10,222 nt of DNA from an uncultured archaeon (GTDB lineage: Archaea; Micrarchaeota; Micrarchaeia; Micrarchaeales; CABMGC01), in the NCBI GenBank assembly GCA_902385515.1, contig CABMGC010000045.1, positions 1 to 10,222 on the forward strand. Direction: 5' to 3'. This document shows positions 6,523-10,222 of the stretch, one piece after another. The notes under the pieces are model-generated. The model ran no database searches, had not been told where the DNA came from, and saw only the letters and a list, made by a program, of their open reading frames with translations. The position numbers and the translations under genes were made by a program. Each line of letters starts with the position of its first letter. Position 1 is the stretch's first letter.

Positions 6523-6867
6523 ATGCACCTGTGCAAAGTGACGCTGAAATCTGGAACGGTATACGACGGGGTCCTGGTGATAGGAAATCCGCTCGCGACG
6601 CTGCTGCGGGACGATCCGTACGTCAGGGTACTCACGTTCCAAAAGGAGGGGGCGTTGAACGTGCCGCTAAACGAGATTGAATCTGCGGTCACAGAGGGTG
6701 AACGGATAAGCATAAGCGTACTTGGCGACAAGGACGAGCTACCCGACTGGAGCAGGTTCCATGAAATATACGTGAGCAACAAAGAGAGGCTAGACGGCCT
6801 GCCTGAGAGGGAGAGGATAAGCGAGGCGGAAGTGCTCTACTACGCCCTCCCAAGGAAGCGCGCGTAG
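6523..6867 (+). CDS. Uncharacterised 114-residue protein with a possible Sm-like/SH3-type small barrel
   Basis: The first 60 residues look like short beta strands. CKVTLKSGTVYDGVLV is reminiscent of the Sm1 motif of LSm proteins (hydrophobic-x-hydrophobic, K/S-G, Y-x-G-hydrophobic). A later VPLNEIESAV strand is placed where Sm2 would fall. The Sm2-type RG dipeptide is not present, so this is a resemblance and not an assignment. The second half (about 65-114) is acidic then basic, likely helical, ending in PRKRA. No membrane segment is seen. The gene is preceded by a TATA-like box close to the ATG (likely leaderless), diverges from the coiled-coil gene and is followed after 66 nt by the DUF432-like gene. 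It is probably a real gene: the frame has no competing ORF and codon use matches the neighbours. Confidence 0.7.
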   Translation: MHLCKVTLKSGTVYDGVLVIGNPLATLLRDDPYVRVLTFQKEGALNVPLNEIESAVTEGERISISVLGDKDELPDWSRFHEIYVSNKERLDGLPERERISEAEVLYYALPRKRA

Positions 6868-6879
6868 CGCATTGAAAAT

Positions 6880-6889
6880 AGTAATATAA
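6880..6889 (+). promoter_or_regulatory. TATA-like element for the DUF432-like/MscS pair
   Basis: AGTAATATAA lies about 45-54 nt before the ATG at 6934, just after the stop of the 6523 gene. A start site near 6910 would give a leader of about 25 nt. It excludes the TTG at 6898 as translation start, since that codon would be upstream of the expected transcript. Confidence 0.45.
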
Positions 6890-6933
6890 GCCTTGGTTTG
6901 CCAAGAGTCATATCACATTTCCGGGCGTCAGCT

Positions 6934-7608
6934 ATGGCGGATTACACGATAACAAATGGCAAGGCAGGCGTGCCTCGGCAGTACGTGCGCGGAGGCCTGC
7001 GCATCGACATACCCGAATCTGCTTCAGTGGAAGAGCATCCCATAGTCAGCGGCGACTACTCGGTTACGCCCTACTTCGGCCTCGTCCTCGATTCAGCGCC
7101 CTCCGTGCCTCCCGAGTCGGAGGCCACGATCTACGTCAACCTCCCTGTCGATACTGGGATATACCTCTTCGGCAAGGGCGTGCACACGCTCATCGACGAG
7201 GTGCCGAGATGGCCGCTGAAATACTCCCTTTACGGGACGCCCAGCGATGGAATAACTTTCAGGTATTTCCGCGCGCCCTATCACTCCAAGCCGCCGAAGC
7301 GGGAAAAGCACAAGGTTCTTGCAAGGGTTAGGATATTCAACCGCGAGGACGAATGGATTGTCGTCTCCAAGTTCCTGTTTCCGCAGAAATACTATAACAT
7401 GTTCAAGACGGAGGACGGCGAGGTGGTCGGAGAGGCGGTGGACATATACGTCGAGAGCGCGAACCTCGCCACCGTGACCTTGAAGAACAAGTCGTCACAG
7501 GGCAGGTCTTCTTCGGTGCTGCTTCACGGCCCGCAGCCCACCGCAAAGGCGATGGCACACATAAAACAGAATCTGGTGAGCATCTTCGAAATGAGGCACG
7601 GACTATGA
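6934..7608 (+). CDS. DUF432-like protein coupled to an MscS channel
   Basis: This 224-residue protein has no signal peptide and no membrane helix, and appears beta-rich with many short strands. Segments such as VTPYFGLVLDSAP, IYVNLPVDTGIYLF and FRYFRAP resemble the archaeal DUF432 family as I recall it; this could not be checked. The start chosen is ATG 6934, because the longer frame begins with TTG at 6898 upstream of the expected transcript start. The stop overlaps the start of the MscS gene as ATGA (7605-7608), so translation is probably coupled. That suggests a cytoplasmic partner or regulator of the channel (inference). Lys-rich stretches (KPPKREKHK) could contact membrane lipid or nucleic acid, but nothing catalytic stands out. 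Confidence 0.8.
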   Translation: MADYTITNGKAGVPRQYVRGGLRIDIPESASVEEHPIVSGDYSVTPYFGLVLDSAPSVPPESEATIYVNLPVDTGIYLFGKGVHTLIDEVPRWPLKYSLYGTPSDGITFRYFRAPYHSKPPKREKHKVLARVRIFNREDEWIVVSKFLFPQKYYNMFKTEDGEVVGEAVDIYVESANLATVTLKNKSSQGRSSSVLLHGPQPTAKAMAHIKQNLVSIFEMRHGL

Positions 7609-8399
7609 CTTTTATAGAATGGGCGATAGCCAACACTGAAGGACTCGTCGTTTCGGCGGTGATAATAGTGGCGGCAGTGCTGGTGTCGCGCCTCATATCC
7701 ACGCTGATAAGGAGGAAGATGCACGGCAGCTACTCAGACAACCTGACGAAGATAACCAGCAGGTTCGTCTATTACATCGGCGTCATAATGGGCCTTGCTC
7801 TCGCGGCGGGCAACCTCGGCATCAACCTGGGCTCGGTGCTAGTCGCAGGAGGATTCCTTGGCATAGTGCTCGGCCTTGCCGCCCAGTCGAGCGTCTCCAA
7901 CCTGATCGCCGGGCTTCTGCTCATAATCGACAAGCCGTTCAAGGTCGGCGACTCGATAGCGTACGGCGACGTGGTGGGCAACATACTGGACATAAACCTG
8001 CTCTCGTCCACGGTCGTGACCTGGGAGGGCGTGAACGTCAGGGTGCCCAACAGCCTGCTGTTCAACTCCAACATCCAGAACTACTCGAATTCCGCGGCCC
8101 GCATGATCCGAACGCAGTTCACCATATTCGACACCGAGGACATCGACCGCATCTGCGACGCCGTCAACAAGAAATTCTCGAAACAGTGGTACGTGCTAAT
8201 AGAGCCCGAGACTGCGACCTTCGCGCTGCAGTTCAACGACTACGGAATAGTGATGGAAACTAGGGCCTGGACCCCTGGCGCCACTTGGCTCAGGCTTTAC
8301 AAGGAGATGCCCCGGCTGGTCACTGAGACCCTCAGGGAGCTCAAGGTAGAGTTTGCCTCGCCTAAGAGGATAGTCGTGCAGGAGAAGCCGAAGAAATGA
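7605..8399 (+). CDS. mscS: MscS-family small-conductance mechanosensitive channel
   Basis: This 264-residue channel would open under membrane tension to release solutes in hypo-osmotic shock. Three N-terminal membrane helices are visible, at about 14-35, 54-70 and 75-108. The third holds the family signature: glycine/alanine-rich GGFLGIVLGLAAQSSVSNL with Q94 at the usual position, followed by IIDKPFKVGD, which opens the cytoplasmic beta domain. The remainder (about 115-264) gives the beta barrel (VVTWEGVNVRVPNSLLFNSNIQNYS) and the alpha/beta C-terminal domain. Length is close to E. coli MscS (286) and archaeal homologues. The start is set by the 4-base ATGA overlap with the upstream DUF432-like gene. 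The gene converges on the deaminase gene with a palindrome between. Confidence 0.93.
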   Translation: MTFIEWAIANTEGLVVSAVIIVAAVLVSRLISTLIRRKMHGSYSDNLTKITSRFVYYIGVIMGLALAAGNLGINLGSVLVAGGFLGIVLGLAAQSSVSNLIAGLLLIIDKPFKVGDSIAYGDVVGNILDINLLSSTVVTWEGVNVRVPNSLLFNSNIQNYSNSAARMIRTQFTIFDTEDIDRICDAVNKKFSKQWYVLIEPETATFALQFNDYGIVMETRAWTPGATWLRLYKEMPRLVTETLRELKVEFASPKRIVVQEKPKK

Positions 8400-8444
8400 G
8401 ATGGGAACGCCTTCATTTCCTTTTCGTGCCGCTCACTCGGACAA

Positions 8445-8460
8445 GACTTTTTAAAAAGTC
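8445..8460. repeat. Perfect 16-bp palindrome, possible bidirectional terminator
   Basis: GACTTTTTAAAAAGTC is a perfect palindrome with no loop. It lies between the MscS stop (8399) and the convergent deaminase stop (8463). It presents a run of five T on each strand, the kind of U-rich signal that ends archaeal transcripts, so it may terminate both genes. A regulator-binding role is possible but less likely between two gene ends. The remaining 8400-8444 holds a pyrimidine-rich patch and no gene. Confidence 0.45.
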
Positions 8461-8462
8461 CC

Positions 8463-8984
8463 TCACTTTAATTTCGGAGGCAGATAAGGCATTTGCAGAA
8501 GGTCGGATACGCTGCCAGACACTACGAACGGAGTCGTGTTGACGGCGCAGACGTAGTCGATTTTCCTGCCCGATGCCTGCGCTAACTCTACAAGGGCCTG
8601 TCTGCAGGTTCCGCAAGGCATGCCGTAACTCAGTATTTGTTCATCACGGTCATTTCCGATGAACTTGAATGGAATGTCGCCGACCAGCGTATATACTGCA
8701 ATAGATTCAATTTTTTCTCGCTTGTCTCTCACTTCGGCAATAACCGCCCGTTCGGCACACATGTGGTTGGGCATGGAGGGATTCTCTCCGCGCATTATCG
8801 CGCCATCTGCAAACCTGACTGCTGCTCCGGCTTTCAATACGGAATGTGAGGGATACGGGCATATGCTACTCTCAGGATAGCAGTTGTAAGTCTCTTCCGA
8901 CGCCGCCCTTCTTGCCGCGGTCAACAATTCTTGCTGCTTGACCGACAATGCATTCTCGTGGATTATGATCATCAAGATCCCCAT
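8463..8984 (-). CDS. cdd: Cytidine deaminase-family zinc enzyme with atypical substrate loop
   Basis: This 173-residue protein belongs to the cytidine deaminase superfamily. The zinc site is H74-M-C76-A-E78 with C124 and C127 in PCGTCRQ; C76, C124 and C127 bind zinc and E78 is the proton shuttle (family knowledge). A-A-V after KAG (51-56) is the usual first core strand. Where free cytidine deaminases have an N-x-E-N substrate motif shortly before the zinc cysteine, this protein has RGENPSMPNH. The substrate may therefore differ, with blasticidin-deaminase-like or other nucleoside use as alternatives. The N-terminus is longer than in compact enzymes and has a Cys-rich CYPESSICPYP insert. The start is probably ATG 8984 (a second ATG at 8972 is possible). 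Base composition looks less GC-rich than neighbouring genes, which may hint at transfer. Confidence 0.85.
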   Translation of the reverse strand: MGILMIIIHENALSVKQQELLTAARRAASEETYNCYPESSICPYPSHSVLKAGAAVRFADGAIMRGENPSMPNHMCAERAVIAEVRDKREKIESIAVYTLVGDIPFKFIGNDRDEQILSYGMPCGTCRQALVELAQASGRKIDYVCAVNTTPFVVSGSVSDLLQMPYLPPKLK

Positions 8985-8999
8985 GTCTATGAGTGCAAC

Positions 9000-9030
9000 A
9001 AAATATTTTAAGCAGACGGTTAAATATTTT
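9000..9030 (-). promoter_or_regulatory. Two AT boxes upstream of the deaminase gene
   Basis: Two almost identical elements, AAATATTTTA (9001-9010) and TAAATATTTT (9021-9030), lie 20 bp apart upstream of the ATG at 8984. Each contains the palindrome AAATATTT. The farther one has suitable spacing for a TATA box giving a short leader; the nearer one would give a leaderless transcript from about the ATG. One may be an operator. They also lie downstream of the tRNA, where their T-runs could end its transcript. Confidence 0.45.
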
Positions 9031-9059
9031 ACTGCAACGGCGCATTAACTTATGATATG

Positions 9060-9184
9060 CGCCAGGGTAGGGATTTGAACCCTAAAGCCCCGTGAGGAGC
9101 ACCGGTTTTCGTTGCATCACTAATCAGCTCTTGAGTCGCGACGCGCTCAAGACCGGCGCATTTACCGGATTCTGCCACCCTGGC
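9060..9184 (-). tRNA. tRNA-Ser(UGA) with an anticodon-loop intron
   Basis: On the minus strand, acceptor GCCAGGG (9184-9178) pairs perfectly with CCCTGGC (9067-9061). The T-arm is TAGGG-TTCAAAT-CCCTA, and a long variable arm GCTCC-TCAC-GGGGC gives a class II tRNA. The anticodon stem is CCGGT/ACCGG with loop C-T-TGA. Anticodon UGA and discriminator G (9060) both fit serine. CCA is not encoded. An insertion of about 38 nt (roughly 9108-9145, shifting by one base depending on the junction) interrupts the loop at or next to the canonical 37/38 site; removing it leaves about 87 nt. The adjoining intron contains CTCAAGA (9129-9135), complementary to TCTTGAG (9146-9152), which includes the anticodon. 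Confidence 0.93.
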
Positions 9185-9204
9185 TCACTACACATTTGCG
9201 TATT

Positions 9205-9220
9205 CAGGGTTATAAACCTG
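9205..9220 (-). promoter_or_regulatory. tRNA-Ser promoter, TATA within a near-palindrome
   Basis: The minus strand reads CAGGTTTATAACCCTG, with TTTATA about 28-33 nt upstream of the tRNA 5' end, ideal archaeal spacing. The 16-bp block is a near-perfect palindrome (14 of 16 positions), which might allow bidirectional use. The rest of 9185-9270 holds no gene. Confidence 0.6.
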
Positions 9221-9270
9221 ATTATGTTTTTGGCACCGCCGCTGTCGGATGTCATCAGTCACTCGCATAG

Positions 9271-9280
9271 TTTTAAAAAT
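9271..9280 (+). promoter_or_regulatory. TATA-like element for the secreted/membrane protein
   Basis: TTTTAAAAAT lies 31-40 nt before the ATG at 9311. Transcription near 9300 would leave a leader of about 10 nt that includes GGTGTG just before the start codon. Confidence 0.5.
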
Positions 9281-9310
9281 TTAGGCGTGGCATTGAAATG
9301 GGATGGTGTG

Positions 9311-10222
9311 ATGGCAAAACTGGCAGTGTTTTCGGCATTTGCGATGGCATTGATGCTCTCGATTCTTGTTTCTTCTGTATCCGCTCAGTACGGATACGGC
9401 ACGTCCAGCATATCGATCACTTCCGATGCGCTGAGCGTTGCACAGGGAGGCAGCGGCTCGGTTGGCTACACAGTGAACCTCGCCAGCGGCAACACATGGG
9501 GCACCAACTTCGTAATCGTCAACAAGAACTCCCTGGCTTCCTCAGGCATAACCGTCACTGCCAGCAACCCTTCTGGAGATCCGCCTTTCTCCGGCACGCT
9601 TTCGATTTCAGTTTCACAGTCCGCTTCGGCAGGGCAGTATTCGATAGTACTCGCTGCGACCGGCGACGACCCTTCCGTTCAGAACAAGAACGTGACCTTG
9701 ACGGTGGCGGGGCCTGCCACAACCTCCATCCTGGCCACGACTTCAATTATTGGAGGAAATACCCTTAACACTACCGTGGCAACGGTGCAGACTACGATCC
9801 AGTCTTCAGTGCCCACGACGCTAGTTCCTGCGTACTACCCTCCTGCATCAGACCTTGCGCTTGAGATTTACGCCGTGCTCGCGCTGATAGCGATAGGCGC
9901 GCTGTACTTGCTGGTTGCGTTCAAGTCGGCGTTTGCAAGACTAGTCATAGTCGGAACTGCGCTGATACTGGCGGGATCGGCGATATGGCTATACGGCGAT
10001 TATGCCGGCGGGCTCATGCAGTACGTATGGGGCGGCGTCGCGGCAATAGCCGCGGGCGTCATAGTCTGGCTCATCGGCGACGTGAAAGGCGAGACGTTCA
10101 AGGCGGCGACTCCTGCGGTTCTGGTGTCACTGGGCGCGATTATGATCATCGTAGGCACCGCCGTATGGCTGTATGCGGACTACTATTCCGGAGGCAGCCC
10201 GCTCTACGTCTGGTCTGGCGTC
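9311..10222 (+). CDS. Secreted/membrane protein with beta ectodomain and duplicated membrane module (3' end outside window)
   Basis: This frame is open for 304 codons to the window edge with no stop. An N-terminal signal peptide (MAKLAVFSAFAMALML... ending VSA) would be cleaved after A25. Residues about 30-132 are Ser/Gly/Val-rich with alternating hydrophobics, like an Ig-like beta-sandwich. A Thr/Ser-rich linker follows (about 133-177) with N-x-T sites (NVT, NTT) that could be glycosylated. Then come several hydrophobic helices from about 183. Two copies of a module with WLYxDYxxG and YVWxGV recur, at W226 and Y238 and again at W286 and Y299, about 60 residues apart. The start at 9311 is set by the signal peptide and the TATA box at 9271. 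An extracytoplasmic domain anchored by a multi-helix base is likely; no family is recognised. Confidence 0.8.
   Translation, partial: MAKLAVFSAFAMALMLSILVSSVSAQYGYGTSSISITSDALSVAQGGSGSVGYTVNLASGNTWGTNFVIVNKNSLASSGITVTASNPSGDPPFSGTLSISVSQSASAGQYSIVLAATGDDPSVQNKNVTLTVAGPATTSILATTSIIGGNTLNTTVATVQTTIQSSVPTTLVPAYYPPASDLALEIYAVLALIAIGALYLLVAFKSAFARLVIVGTALILAGSAIWLYGDYAGGLMQYVWGGVAAIAAGVIVWLIGDVKGETFKAATPAVLVSLGAIMIIVGTAVWLYADYYSGGSPLYVWSGV

Noticed and set aside
6438..6782. N-terminal extension of the coiled-coil protein
   Set aside because: It runs through the divergent 6523 gene; the Shine-Dalgarno at 6441-6449 marks the real start.
6898..6933. TTG start adding 12 residues to the DUF432-like protein
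   Set aside because: It lies upstream of the expected transcript start from the TATA element at 6880 and has no ribosome-binding site.
9060..9184. Reading the tRNA as tRNA-Leu because of its long variable arm
   Set aside because: The loop gives anticodon TGA and the discriminator is G, both serine features; no leucine anticodon fits the CCGGT/ACCGG stem.
9298..9768. 156-codon open frame on the + strand in another frame of the membrane protein
   Set aside because: The frame from 9311 encodes a clear signal peptide, beta domain, linker and membrane helices to the window edge; the other frame is Arg/His-rich and without motifs.

Overview
The window reads as archaeal chromosome. The evidence is a tRNA-Ser gene with an intron at the anticodon loop and no encoded CCA, TATA-type promoters about 25-45 nt upstream of several starts, the archaeal thiolase / HMG-CoA synthase / DUF35 set, a class I HMG-CoA reductase end, and a two-subunit 2-oxoacid:ferredoxin oxidoreductase of the Sulfolobus type. 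The lineage within Archaea cannot be fixed from this sequence alone. No insertion sequence, CRISPR array or phage gene was seen; this looks like ordinary core chromosome with a few poorly characterised genes.

Left part (1-5546): the 3' end of HMG-CoA reductase on the + strand converges, with a 19-nt gap, on a tight five-gene minus-strand operon. In transcription order this operon is oxidoreductase alpha (5546-3807), oxidoreductase beta (3802-2906), HMG-CoA synthase (2896-1847), acetoacetyl-CoA thiolase (1839-676) and the DUF35 zinc-ribbon/OB protein (668-273), with gaps of only 4-9 nt. Together these genes could run from a 2-oxoacid (pyruvate is the natural guess) through acetyl-CoA, acetoacetyl-CoA and HMG-CoA to mevalonate, the entry to archaeal isoprenoid lipid synthesis.

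Middle part (5547-8399): a divergent promoter region leads to a Nudix hydrolase (+), which converges on an 80-residue coiled-coil protein (-). Divergent from that is a 114-residue protein with a possible Sm-like barrel (+). A probable DUF432 protein (+) then overlaps an MscS-family mechanosensitive channel (+) by an ATGA junction.

Right part (8400-10222): a perfect 16-bp palindrome lies between the channel and a convergent cytidine-deaminase-family gene (-). Upstream of that gene is the intron-containing tRNA-Ser(UGA) (-). The window ends inside a secreted/membrane protein (+, 9311 to the edge) with a signal peptide, a beta-rich ectodomain, a Thr/Ser-rich linker and a duplicated membrane module of about 60 residues. 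This last gene has no stop codon inside the window.

Translation starts share a signature: GTGAT (or a one-base variant) exactly three bases before ATG in seven genes. GTGAT is complementary to the AUCAC of the archaeal 16S rRNA tail.
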